From: a virus
DNA length: 64,000 nt
IMG/VR virus record: IMGVR_UViG_3300021185_003040
Coordinates: 1 to 64,000 of that record
Reading direction: 5' to 3' (one strand)
A program made the position numbers and the translations under genes. The notes beneath the pieces were generated by a model. That model was given only the letters and a program-made list of their open reading frames with translations, did not search any database and was not told where the DNA came from. Positions 31,002 through 39,180 of this stretch are shown one piece after another. Position 1 is the stretch's first letter. Each line of letters opens with the position of its first letter.

Positions 31002-31032
31002 CTTTTATATTGATTTGTTTATAAACTTATAA

Positions 31033-31043
31033 TCTATATATCC
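31033..31043 (-). promoter_or_regulatory. Late-promoter-like GGATATATAGA box
   Basis: Minus strand CGGATATATAGATTAT, 32 bases before the start at 31001 and identical in its core to the box before gp18. Confidence 0.65.
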
Positions 31044-31062
31044 GTTTAAGTTTCAGCGAAAC

Positions 31063-31093
31063 AAAAAAAGGTCCTCTAAAATAGAGGACCTTT
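31063..31093 (-). terminator. Terminator after major capsid gene
   Basis: A 12-bp perfect stem (AAAGGTCCTCTA/TAGAGGACCTTT) with a short loop and a T-run on the minus strand, 29 bases after the gp23 stop. Strong rho-independent type terminator. Confidence 0.85.
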
Positions 31094-31121
31094 AATATTA
31101 AAATCTAAAAGTTAGTTCTAA

Positions 31122-32549
31122 TTAAAGAGCTAATTTAGATACATTGTATGTAACATATTGAGTTTCTGGGTGGAAACCTGCTTCAACTAATGCGAATCTA
31201 GATTTAACAGCAACTTTAGGAGCCATAGTTCCTTCAGCGATTGTTTGTACTGATTCAGCCATTAAGTAAGGCATGAATACTAATCCAGGACCGTTACCAT
31301 CACCTTTTCTACCAACTACTACTTCATAAGTATTGTCAGCAGCACCTTCCCATGCTTGTCTTGGGTCAGTGTATACATTTACACCAGCTACAGAACCTAC
31401 TGGGTAGATTGCACCTGCTGCTTGTGATAATGTGTTAGCCATTGGGTTAGCAACGAAACCAGCAACTGATTGTAAAGCTGTAGCCACTTTAGGACCTACA
31501 ACACAGAAGTTACCTGCACCTCTTCTACCTCTGTTTGCGATAAAGTTCGCAGCAGCAAGGATTGAAGTTAAGATTCTTCTATGGTTAGAAGCGATAGTCT
31601 CACCACCTAATGTAGCATCAGATAAGTCTAAGTCTAAGTTAGCACCTGAAGCTGTAACGTTAGCTTTACCTAAAGAATTAAGTTTAGCTAAGATTAAGTT
31701 GTTGATTGACTGAGTTAATTCGTTAGTTAATACTGACTCAACTTGAGCAACAGCATCTACACCGAATTGTTTAAGATCTTGTACTTGTTCTCTAGTAACT
31801 GCAGCAGCAACTTGGAAAGTTTCAGCAGCAACACTTTTTGAGAATAAAGAAAGACCCATAACTTTGTCAGGAGTTTGTTCACCAACACCTCTTGAGAATG
31901 CATTACCATCCTTGTCAGCAGCAGCGAATCCTTTAATATGATCTTCTAAAGCTTTCACTAATTCGATCTTTAAAGTAGAAATACCATCAGCGTCGTCAGC
32001 TGAGAAACAATCTGCAACTGCACCAGCATCAGCTTTCGCTTCACCAGCTACAGTGATTTTGTAAATTTCCATACCGTCTAATCTAGAAGCACCTTGAGCA
32101 ATTGCAAAAGTATCTCCTTCAGCAGTAGCACCAACAACTACGTTAGTACCTGATACTTTTACATAAGTTGGAGCAGTTGATCCGATTAATTTACCACCTT
32201 CGTAAACGAAGTCTAAGTAAGATAAAAGACCCATTGGTCCAGCCATTGGTACAACTGGTACTAAGTCTAAACCGATAGTTTGTGCAGCAACTTGCATTGC
32301 TAATGGTAATAATGTAGGAGCTTTATCACCTGAACCGTCTGCAGTTGCAGAAGGTAAAGATACATCACCCATACCGTAGATGTTACCAGCAGTCCCTAAA
32401 GACATGATGTGTGCATCTTCGTAAAGTTTGTGGTTATGACAGTATTCTGACATCCACGCTAGTTTTTCTGCTTCGTTGATACCTGTAGCTGATTCGATGA
32501 TCGGAGCCCAAGTTTCTCTAACTTCTGCAGAGTTAATTAAATTTGCCAT
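31122..32549 (-). CDS. 23: Major capsid protein gp23
   Basis: The 475-residue protein carries the T4-type capsid pattern: LINSAEVRETWAPIIESATG at the start, an N-terminal region ending near GNIYGMGDVSLPSATADGSG, PVVPMAGPMGLLSYLDFVYE, and the C-terminal GFVANPMANTLSQAAG...VNVYTDP and PYLMAESVQTIAEGTMAPK. It forms the HK97-fold shell; the first 50-60 residues are expected to be trimmed by the gp21 protease. T4 gp23 is 521 residues. It has a 155-base leader with a late-type box and is closed by a strong terminator. Confidence 0.96.
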   Translation of the reverse strand: MANLINSAEVRETWAPIIESATGINEAEKLAWMSEYCHNHKLYEDAHIMSLGTAGNIYGMGDVSLPSATADGSGDKAPTLLPLAMQVAAQTIGLDLVPVVPMAGPMGLLSYLDFVYEGGKLIGSTAPTYVKVSGTNVVVGATAEGDTFAIAQGASRLDGMEIYKITVAGEAKADAGAVADCFSADDADGISTLKIELVKALEDHIKGFAAADKDGNAFSRGVGEQTPDKVMGLSLFSKSVAAETFQVAAAVTREQVQDLKQFGVDAVAQVESVLTNELTQSINNLILAKLNSLGKANVTASGANLDLDLSDATLGGETIASNHRRILTSILAAANFIANRGRRGAGNFCVVGPKVATALQSVAGFVANPMANTLSQAAGAIYPVGSVAGVNVYTDPRQAWEGAADNTYEVVVGRKGDGNGPGLVFMPYLMAESVQTIAEGTMAPKVAVKSRFALVEAGFHPETQYVTYNVSKLAL

Positions 32550-32704
32550 TTTATTATTTGTTTTTTTTTAATGGTTGTTTAAATTTGATCGATTGAACGA
32601 TCTTCTCGATGTTTGTCAGATTTTTTCTTCTTATCTGATTATCGATATACTATATATTGTTATTATATTTACGTTTTTTACGTTTTTCCTAAAATATTAA
32701 GATA
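32550..32704 (-). promoter_or_regulatory. Capsid gene leader region with late-type box
   Basis: This 155-base gap holds a late-type box ACAATATATAGT at 32649-32660 on the minus strand, and an inverted repeat GATCG...CGATC (32588-32603) that would form a short hairpin in the leader RNA. The long leader is unusual here, where most gaps are under 60 bases, and may raise stability or translation of the capsid message. Confidence 0.5.
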
Positions 32705-34753
32705 CTACTTGTTAAATCTCTTGTTAATAGACTTCTTAACATCAGTTAAATCGTATAAAGGTTTCTTATCTTCAATAACAGGAGCAGCTTCATTTACTGT
32801 CTCTACTTTTTCCATAACTACAGCAACATCTCTAAGATCTCTAGTTTGCCAGAAGTTTCTTACTTGGTAAGCAGTTTCTAGTTTATGGTATTTAGATTGA
32901 GCTAAAAGAGCTGTTTTCTTGTTATCTGATAATTTAGACCATGTTTCTTTATATTCTTCTGGCATCATTTCAATAACATTAGGTTCGTTAGTTTTAACGC
33001 TATTTAATAATGAAGAGTTCCATAATGTAAGAATTTGTCCTTCAGTTAAGAATCCTTTTCCTTCGATTGATTTTAATACTTTAGATTGATCTTCAGTATT
33101 TAATTCGTTGTATTCTGCTTTCTTAGCTTCAGAAATAAATCTAAAGAAATGAGGGTTAGTATTTTCTTTAACGGTTGCTTTTTCGATTAAAGCAGATAAT
33201 TTAGAACTAATTTCAGATTTGTAAGCATCTAGTGAATCTACTGCTTCTTCAACTTCTTCAGTTTCTTCAACTTCTTCAGTTTCTTCAACTTCTTCAGTAG
33301 CTTCAATTTCTTCTTCTACGAATTCTTCTGCATTTTCTTTATCTTCAGCATCAACGTCTTTAACTTTGAAAGTTTCACCGTCTACTGTAAATTCTGTTTC
33401 TCCGTCTGCGATTGCTTTAGCTCTTGCAGCACCGAATGCATTTCCTTCTTCAACTTCTTCAGTTTCTTCAACTTCTTCAGTTTCTTCAACTTCTTCAGCA
33501 GCCTCTTCTTCAGAAATTTCTTCGTCACCGGCATCGTCAACTGTATCTTCTAACTCGTCTTCTAACTCGTCAGATTTGTCTTCAACTTCTGCACCGTGAT
33601 CTAATTCATTATCTTCAGCATCAACAGTAGGTTCAGTAACATCTGTAGAATCGTCTTCATCTTCAATTTCTTCAACTTCTTTACCAGCTTCATCTTCTAG
33701 TAATAAGTTAGAATTAACTGTTTCTGCAACGTATTCTGCATATTCAGTAACTTTTTCTAAATTTTCTTTTAAGTATTCAATATACTTTAATAAGCCTTCA
33801 TGGGTTGTTGCACCTTCATTATAAGATTCTGCTAAGTAATTAGTATAGTCTTTAATTGATTCAACACCTTCAGCAACATGCTCAGTATATGCAACGCTAT
33901 TATCTAATTTCTCAGATATTTCGTTATTTGTAGTTATTGTATTATCTAAGTTTTCAGCAAGGTATGCAGAATACTCGATAGTCTTTTCTAATTTCTCAGC
34001 AAGATAGTTTGAATATTCTTTAACGCTTTCAACTTCAGACTTTACAGATTCATCACTATTTAAAGATTCCATTCCCTCTTTAATAGTTTTTATTTCGCTT
34101 GATAAATACTGTGAATATTTATTAAAATCATCAGTACTTACGAATTTTGATTCAGCCATTTTGTTTTCAGTTTTATTTTCGGTTGTTAAAAGTTCTTTTG
34201 TATTTCCAATTTCATAAATTTGAATGCTAGAATCGTTATCAAATCCGAAAGATTCGTTAACTCTTTTTAATTCAGCATTTTCAAAACCAGGATCTGCAAC
34301 TAAATCATAAGTGAATAATTGCTTAATTTTAACAGTCCCGTTAGATTCAACTGTACCAGCTGCTCTAGATGAAATTTGTAAAGGAACACCAGCATCAACC
34401 AAAGCTTTAGCCTGACGACCAGCTTCAGTATCAAGTAATCTGATTTTACCTTTTACTTGTTTTGTTTCGCTATCATAGGATAATTCTTCAATAACGTGAG
34501 ATACGTTTTTTAAAGATACATCAAATGTTTGTGGGTGATCTAATTCTCCTAAAAGTTTAGAAGAACCTATTTTAGATTGAAGAGCTTCAATTTGTGGAAC
34601 ATATTCTGACTCAGTATAGATTCTATTATTTCTATTCTTTTTGTCAATTTCTCCAAATATACCTTCAAGGACATAAGCCCCATCACCATCTTGTTTGAAT
34701 TCTAATTCACTAGAAGATCTTTCTAGGATTAATAGATTGTTTTTTGTATTCAT
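32705..34753 (-). CDS. 21: Prohead protease (gp21) fused to scaffold (gp22-like)
   Basis: Residues 1-190 match the gp21/herpesvirus-type prohead protease: VLEGIFGEIDKKNRNNRIY, GELDHPQTFD with catalytic His73, and LQISSRAAGTV with the Ser pair at 128-129. Residues 199-370 are repeated coiled-coil units with Y-[ST]-x-Y-[LV]-[AS]-E, and 370-560 are extremely acidic with E-E-V-E-E-T repeats; the C-terminal 130 residues are helical. In T4 the protease and scaffold are separate genes (21, 22). An in-frame ATG at 34159 (MAESKFVSTDD) after an A-rich stretch could yield the scaffold alone (484 residues), as in lambda C/Nu3. Confidence 0.85.
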   Translation of the reverse strand: MNTKNNLLILERSSSELEFKQDGDGAYVLEGIFGEIDKKNRNNRIYTESEYVPQIEALQSKIGSSKLLGELDHPQTFDVSLKNVSHVIEELSYDSETKQVKGKIRLLDTEAGRQAKALVDAGVPLQISSRAAGTVESNGTVKIKQLFTYDLVADPGFENAELKRVNESFGFDNDSSIQIYEIGNTKELLTTENKTENKMAESKFVSTDDFNKYSQYLSSEIKTIKEGMESLNSDESVKSEVESVKEYSNYLAEKLEKTIEYSAYLAENLDNTITTNNEISEKLDNSVAYTEHVAEGVESIKDYTNYLAESYNEGATTHEGLLKYIEYLKENLEKVTEYAEYVAETVNSNLLLEDEAGKEVEEIEDEDDSTDVTEPTVDAEDNELDHGAEVEDKSDELEDELEDTVDDAGDEEISEEEAAEEVEETEEVEETEEVEEGNAFGAARAKAIADGETEFTVDGETFKVKDVDAEDKENAEEFVEEEIEATEEVEETEEVEETEEVEEAVDSLDAYKSEISSKLSALIEKATVKENTNPHFFRFISEAKKAEYNELNTEDQSKVLKSIEGKGFLTEGQILTLWNSSLLNSVKTNEPNVIEMMPEEYKETWSKLSDNKKTALLAQSKYHKLETAYQVRNFWQTRDLRDVAVVMEKVETVNEAAPVIEDKKPLYDLTDVKKSINKRFNK
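33245..33298 (-). repeat. Three tandem 18-base repeats in scaffold coding region
   Basis: Three back-to-back copies of an 18-base unit (plus strand ttcttcaacttcttcagt) encode E-E-T-E-E-V on the minus strand. The near-identity at DNA level points to recent expansion or recombination. Confidence 0.85.
33446..33499 (-). repeat. Second array of the same 18-base repeat
   Basis: Another three copies of the 18-base unit, about 150 bases from the first array in the same gene, again encoding E-E-T-E-E-V. Recombination between arrays could delete or duplicate the intervening segment. Confidence 0.85.
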
Positions 34754-34773
34754 ATATTTTAATACTATGTTTG

Positions 34774-34785
34774 TTTATATATCTT
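34774..34785 (-). promoter_or_regulatory. Late-promoter-like AAGATATATAAA box
   Basis: Minus strand AAGATATATAAA, 21 bases before the protease-scaffold start. Confidence 0.6.
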
Positions 34786-34811
34786 TTGAAGAATAATGAT
34801 TTTTCATTTTT

Positions 34812-35180
34812 CTATATTTCTAAGTCTCCTAGTTCATCTTCTAGGCTTGAGCCTTCTTCTCCTTCTCCACCATCATCTCCACCGGCTTCTTCTTCTTCAG
34901 TTTCCTTTTCAGTTTCTTCAGTTTCAACCTCTAAAAAATACTTTAATAATGTCTGCATATCTTCTTCAGTAAATGCATTATTACCATATTCTTTATAGAA
35001 ATATTCTTTAAATTCCTTTTCAGTTTTACTAGTTTTAATAACGCCGATAATTTCAGCTGATTTAATCTTTTCACCTGAATCTAAAAGAATATCATCTACT
35101 ATTACATCTGAATCGTCTCCGACCTCTATTGCGTCTTCTGTTAAATTAGAAAAATTTTTAAATGTTTGTAAGTGTTTCAT
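34812..35180 (-). CDS. Acidic prohead core protein (gp67/68-like position)
   Basis: The 122-residue protein lies between portal and protease genes, where T4 has core genes 67 and 68. It starts MKHLQTFKNFSNLTEDA, a capsid-targeting-like segment with an L-T-E site, and ends in a highly acidic tail of Glu and Gly. It is probably an internal core protein cleaved by the protease. No direct sequence match to gp67 is claimed. Confidence 0.65.
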   Translation of the reverse strand: MKHLQTFKNFSNLTEDAIEVGDDSDVIVDDILLDSGEKIKSAEIIGVIKTSKTEKEFKEYFYKEYGNNAFTEEDMQTLLKYFLEVETEETEKETEEEEAGGDDGGEGEEGSSLEDELGDLEI

Positions 35181-35185
35181 TGCTA

Positions 35186-35198
35186 TTTATATATTCTT
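35186..35198 (-). promoter_or_regulatory. Late-promoter-like AGAATATATAAA box
   Basis: Minus strand AAGAATATATAAA, six bases before the core-protein ATG region; close to the start but identical in core to the box before the portal gene. Confidence 0.5.
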
Positions 35199-35207
35199 TT
35201 TTCTGGA

Positions 35208-36797
35208 TTACATTGCCATAGGATCAACGTCCGGTTCTTCTGCGTCAATATTAGCTTGTCTTTGTTTATATGCTAAATTAGCTGCTTTATCGTCCGGTGA
35301 TAATTTTAAATATCTGTCTACTAAGAATTCCATATCAAAGTAAGGCATTTCTTCCATGGTAACTGGATCTGTTTTCATTAGAGAATCTTGCATTGTAGAT
35401 ATAAAGTCTAATCGTTTCTCCATGATTTCCATTTGTTTTAATTCAGCAAACATATTCTCTTCATTAAATTGAATAGCTATTTGAGTTCTGAAACCTGCAT
35501 CATCTTTGAATTCAGGAAATTTAAGACACATCTGTAGCCATAGTGGTTTTACTAAAATTTCTTGGAAAGAAGAACGTAATCTTTTAATAAATTTAGAAAA
35601 CTTAATTTCATCTCTAATCATACCATCAGCTGCAAGGTTAAAGTCACCACCACCGTCTTCATACATAAATCTATTGAATGGTATTTTAGAAACCATTTTT
35701 AATTTATCATTAAAATATTTAAGTGCTTCTGTATCTGATAATTCGGGACCGTCTCCTCCTAAAGTTTCAATCTCTGGAGATTCTCCTTCTTTGGATGGTA
35801 ACCAATATTCTTTGTTAAATTGGAGCATTGGTTTTCCATTAGTTGCCAATGTAGCTGAATCCCAATCAAAATCTACAACTTCTTTATAATTACCCATTAA
35901 TTGAGCAAGAGATTGCTTAGCTCTTGTTTTAGATTTACCACCAACTGGAATAATAAACTTCATTCTATATGATGAGTTTGTAACCGCCCAGATAACTCTA
36001 GTATGTTCCATTATTCTCATCAGGTTAAATGATCTTATAAGTCTTTCTAAGTAACTTACTCTCGAGGCAGTGGTTATTGAAGAATAAGAAAGATAGATAA
36101 TCTGTGAATCATACAGGACTCTCTCCTTAACAGGATCGTCCTTAAATTGAACCCATACTTTTTTACCATCATCTTTATTATAACCTGGCATTAGTGTAAT
36201 AGGATCTATTTCTTTAAATCCTATAATCTGATCTTGCTCAGGGCTGTAAATAATTTCAAAAGAAAGATATCCGTCAATTAAGAATTTTCTAAAGAAGTAC
36301 CATGCCGATTGATCTGAATTAAATCCAAAATATTGATATAAATCTCTGTATGATTTATTTAAGTACTTTGTAACTTCTTCTGAAACATCCATTCCTATAA
36401 GTTCTGGATTTCCAATAAAGTTCTTATTGTCATATACTATAGATTCGTCACATAGAATATCTAATATATCTTCTATTTCATCATGTGTGGAAAATCTTCT
36501 TAATTCGTCTCTTTTACCTTCATAGCCTTGGTCAAAGAAAGGAATATTTTTTCTCATGTTGGTATCTGCCATCGATAATGCGGCAAATGCTCCATACATG
36601 TTATCGTCGTCTAGTCCCATTTGATTCATTTGGCCGTAACCAAATTCATCTTCTACAGGACCTATTGCCTGAGATTGTCTTAAGACTAAATCATCATAAT
36701 ACATTCCGAAAGACGAGAGTCTTTTTAATGTATCACTTAAAGTGAATGATCTTTTACCAGTACTTAATGGTCCGTTTCTTTCTATAAATCCTGCCAT
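35208..36797 (-). CDS. 20: Portal vertex protein gp20
   Basis: The 529-residue protein has portal signatures including DEIEDILDILCDESIVYD, a wing/stem segment with LIRSFNLMRIMEHTRVIWAV, and IPFNRFMYEDGGGDFNLA followed by RDEIKFSKFIKRLR. T4 gp20 is 524 residues. It forms the dodecameric ring at one capsid vertex through which DNA enters and to which the neck attaches. It is the first large gene of the head operon, with a late-type box 31 bases upstream. Confidence 0.94.
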   Translation of the reverse strand: MAGFIERNGPLSTGKRSFTLSDTLKRLSSFGMYYDDLVLRQSQAIGPVEDEFGYGQMNQMGLDDDNMYGAFAALSMADTNMRKNIPFFDQGYEGKRDELRRFSTHDEIEDILDILCDESIVYDNKNFIGNPELIGMDVSEEVTKYLNKSYRDLYQYFGFNSDQSAWYFFRKFLIDGYLSFEIIYSPEQDQIIGFKEIDPITLMPGYNKDDGKKVWVQFKDDPVKERVLYDSQIIYLSYSSITTASRVSYLERLIRSFNLMRIMEHTRVIWAVTNSSYRMKFIIPVGGKSKTRAKQSLAQLMGNYKEVVDFDWDSATLATNGKPMLQFNKEYWLPSKEGESPEIETLGGDGPELSDTEALKYFNDKLKMVSKIPFNRFMYEDGGGDFNLAADGMIRDEIKFSKFIKRLRSSFQEILVKPLWLQMCLKFPEFKDDAGFRTQIAIQFNEENMFAELKQMEIMEKRLDFISTMQDSLMKTDPVTMEEMPYFDMEFLVDRYLKLSPDDKAANLAYKQRQANIDAEEPDVDPMAM

Positions 36798-36827
36798 GTG
36801 TTAAAATTACAATTGTATTATACTTCT

Positions 36828-36840
36828 CTTTATATATTCT
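36828..36840 (-). promoter_or_regulatory. Late-promoter-like AGAATATATAAAG box before portal gene
   Basis: Minus strand AGAATATATAAAG, 31 bases before the gp20 ATG, overlapping the stop of the upstream gene. Confidence 0.6.
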
Positions 36841-37426
36841 TTTTTCTACGATGATCTTCAAATAATTTAATAAGCTGCTGTTTATTGATTCCCTGTAAGG
36901 AATTAAAGTCAATAATTGCCATTTTACACCAATCCTTATATGCAACTACAGCTTGATTAGATTTACCAATTCTCTTATATCTTCTTATCGCAAAATCATA
37001 TCCGGATTTCTCTAAGTACTTTTTTGCACCTATATATGAAAATTTAGGTAATCCTCTTTGTGCATTTGCACTTTTTGTTTTAGATGCTGCCTTTATTATC
37101 GCAGAATACTTTTCGTATACTTCGTCTAAAAAATCTTCTCTGATGTTAGGAGGAAGTATTGTTATATTTACTCCTATATCATCTCCATTATAAGGATCTA
37201 ATGCAAGAACTACTGGCTTATCATCAAACCACATTAAATTTTCTGAGACTGGTTTATAATTAAATACATATAATTTACCTGGTGTAAACTTGCCTCTAGT
37301 AGATCCTACTGCCTTTTCTTTTCTATCTTTAAGACCACTTTCAAACCAAGCTATCGATTCTTTCGAAGCCTTAGCCCTTCCTTTGCCCTTTATTAATTTT
37401 TTTATTTCTTCTTTAATGTAGCCCAT
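36830..37426 (-). CDS. Conserved phage hypothetical protein (198 aa)
   Basis: The 198-residue protein has PGKLYVFNYKPV...MWFDDKPVVLALDPYNGDDIGVNITILPP, a pattern seen in uncharacterised proteins of other T4-like phages (short beta domain with a conserved LPP before a helix). Position between gp4 and portal suggests a virion or assembly role. It overlaps the gp4 gene by 14 bases, indicating coupling. No T4 name could be assigned. Confidence 0.65.
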   Translation of the reverse strand: MGYIKEEIKKLIKGKGRAKASKESIAWFESGLKDRKEKAVGSTRGKFTPGKLYVFNYKPVSENLMWFDDKPVVLALDPYNGDDIGVNITILPPNIREDFLDEVYEKYSAIIKAASKTKSANAQRGLPKFSYIGAKKYLEKSGYDFAIRRYKRIGKSNQAVVAYKDWCKMAIIDFNSLQGINKQQLIKLFEDHRRKKNI

Positions 37427-37901
37427 TGATTATAGTTTCTTCTGTTAGAACTATGAAATTCCAATTTCTTTGAGAGCAGAATTCTTTAGCTGCATTATAT
37501 TTATCCATATTTTTAACATATTGCTCTGCTAAAAATTTATATGACTTAAGAGCCTTCTTAGAATTTACTTTAGGAGGCTCTGGTTTTTGTATCTGTTGCT
37601 TTGGTTTGATTTCTACTAGATATTCTTTAGTAGTTTTATCGGGCTGAATTGCCTTAAAATAAAAATCAGGGTAATATTTTCTTTTGGTAGAATCTTGTCT
37701 TGACCAATATGGTATTTCAACCGGTTCGCTTGACCACATACTTACCTTTTCATTTTTGTCACACCACATCATAAACTTACGTTCCCAGGAACTTCTATAT
37801 ATGATAGGAGTAGGTCCTGCATATTTAGAAGGATTATTAGGTTTATAATAACCTTGATTGAATCCTGAATTTTTAGTTGGTTTGACATTCTTTATTGACA
37901 T
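37413..37901 (-). CDS. 4: Head completion nuclease gp4
   Basis: The 162-residue protein follows T4 gp4 closely in pattern: an N-terminal PSKYAGPTPIIYRSSWERKF, MWSSEPVEIPYW, then RKYYPDFYF and EYLVEIKPKQQ, which form the PD-(D/E)XK acidic and Lys residues. gp4 acts after packaging to finish heads before tail joining, possibly trimming DNA ends. Its stop/start with the gp55-like gene share one base. Confidence 0.9.
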   Translation of the reverse strand: MSIKNVKPTKNSGFNQGYYKPNNPSKYAGPTPIIYRSSWERKFMMWCDKNEKVSMWSSEPVEIPYWSRQDSTKRKYYPDFYFKAIQPDKTTKEYLVEIKPKQQIQKPEPPKVNSKKALKSYKFLAEQYVKNMDKYNAAKEFCSQRNWNFIVLTEETIINGLH

Positions 37902-38284
37902 TAGATGCTATAAATTCCTGTTTGATTTTCAGAGTTACCTGATCCTTTGTCTATAGATAAAGTTCCTTTATATTTTTGAGGGTGAATCTTATTCCATCCT
38001 TTAGCATATCCTCTCTTTGCTATCTCCGTAAAATATGCAAATGCATTTGGGTATTTAGGATTGAAATTTCTCCAATATTTTAAAAGGTCTAATATAGCAA
38101 ATTGTAGACAATCGTTCCTATCATCTTCGCTAACATACCTCATTCTATTGATCGCCTTTTCTGCCAAGAGAATTAACATTTTTTCAGCATCTCTTGTTAA
38201 TTTATCCTGTTCTTTTGAAAGAACCATCTGATCAAAGAGGTCTCTGTTATTTAAGTAGTTTTTTGATTTTCTTCTTTTAGCCAC
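37901..38284 (-). CDS. 55: Late sigma factor gp55-like
   Basis: The 127-residue protein has KSKNYLNNRDLFDQM at the start, a sigma region 2-like helix pair (DDRNDCLQFAILDLLKYWRNFN) and NAFAYFTEIAKRGYAKGWNKI, matching the NPHAYIT-type region 2.3-2.4 of T4 gp55. It should recruit host RNA polymerase to late promoters that have only a -10 box. T4 gp55 is 185 residues; here the C-terminal clamp-binding tail is short and ends YSI with no obvious hydrophobic-acidic motif. An exact TATAAATA lies upstream of it. Confidence 0.82.
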   Translation of the reverse strand: MAKRRKSKNYLNNRDLFDQMVLSKEQDKLTRDAEKMLILLAEKAINRMRYVSEDDRNDCLQFAILDLLKYWRNFNPKYPNAFAYFTEIAKRGYAKGWNKIHPQKYKGTLSIDKGSGNSENQTGIYSI

Positions 38285-38297
38285 AGTGTTGTTGGTT

Positions 38298-38305
38298 TAT
38301 TTATA
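38298..38305 (-). promoter_or_regulatory. Exact T4-type late box TATAAATA before gp55
   Basis: Minus strand TATAAATA, 14 bases before the gp55 ATG, equal to the T4 late promoter consensus; in A+T-rich DNA a chance match is possible. Confidence 0.45.
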
Positions 38306-38343
38306 GAGATTATACTCAAAAATGTTAAAAAGTTTATTAACCT

Positions 38344-38366
38344 AAAAAAGGGACCATTGGTCCCTT
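38344..38366 (-). terminator. Terminator after the 250-residue gene
   Basis: Minus-strand AAGGGACC/GGTCCCTT stem with a three-base loop followed by a T-run, 23 bases after the stop at 38389. Separates this gene from the gp55 operon. Confidence 0.75.
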
Positions 38367-38388
38367 CTCTATTTTACGATGATACGTC

Positions 38389-39141
38389 TTATGCGTTTAA
38401 AGCTTCGATCTTATCTTCCCATATTTTGATCTCTGAATTAATTAAAGCATCAGCAGCTTTAATTTCTTCAATTGATTTATCAGCCTCAGCTAATAAACCT
38501 CTTTGATCTTTTAAGAAAGAAATCATTTCTTCAAACTTTGAAATTTCTTCAGATTTCTTAGCAAGTTCTAAAGTTTCTCCTTCTAACATTTCAATTAATA
38601 CAGCTGAAGCGTCTTCTGAAGTTTCTGCCTTAATATAAGATACTGCTTCATTAGCGGTCGCTGTAAAGAATTTATTTAATTTGGTGTCTTTGTTGAATCT
38701 TGAAACAAATAGATTTTCATCTAATTTGAATAAATCAACAGTGACACCTCCCTTCTTATACGTGGTAGCGAAGTCTAAATGCATGAAATTTTCTACAATT
38801 GTAGAAAGGTTTTCAAATAATTCAGCTTTATTTTTGTTTTCATATCTAACTAGTCCGCTGGCTAATACGTATGTTGAGAATGATTCTTTAATTTCAGATG
38901 TTCCATTGTAGAATTTTCCTTCTTCAATGTTGTAAATAAATTTTGAACCTTTGTTATACCATTTGATATCGTTTCCTACTATATCGAAATTTTCAAAAGC
39001 ATCGATTGCGTTTAAAAATTCTTTATTAGTTGGTCTTTCGATAATTTCAATGTTGTTTTCTTTTATTTCGTAAGCTCTATTGTTTAAATAGAATTGAATA
39101 CTTTCTTCAATTTGTACGAAAGGTGCTAACATGTTTGTCAT
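38389..39141 (-). CDS. Hypothetical late protein (250 aa)
   Basis: A 250-residue protein with an alpha-beta first half (EIIERPTNKEFLNAIDAFEN) and a C-terminal coiled coil (LAKKSEEISKFEEMISFLKD). It is monocistronic: a late-type box overlaps the gp15 stop upstream and a terminator follows. Such isolation often marks abundant structural proteins. No family recognised. Confidence 0.65.
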   Translation of the reverse strand: MTNMLAPFVQIEESIQFYLNNRAYEIKENNIEIIERPTNKEFLNAIDAFENFDIVGNDIKWYNKGSKFIYNIEEGKFYNGTSEIKESFSTYVLASGLVRYENKNKAELFENLSTIVENFMHLDFATTYKKGGVTVDLFKLDENLFVSRFNKDTKLNKFFTATANEAVSYIKAETSEDASAVLIEMLEGETLELAKKSEEISKFEEMISFLKDQRGLLAEADKSIEEIKAADALINSEIKIWEDKIEALNA

Positions 39142-39170
39142 TTTATTATTCGTTTAATTTTATTGTTTAA

Positions 39171-39180
39171 CTATATATCT
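39171..39180 (-). promoter_or_regulatory. Late-promoter-like AGATATATAG box
   Basis: Minus strand AGATATATAG, 30 bases before the start at 39141; it includes the stop codon of gp15. Confidence 0.55.

Noticed and set aside
33245-33499. CRISPR-like array
   Set aside because: The units are contiguous 18-base coding repeats with no spacers, inside an acidic scaffold region.
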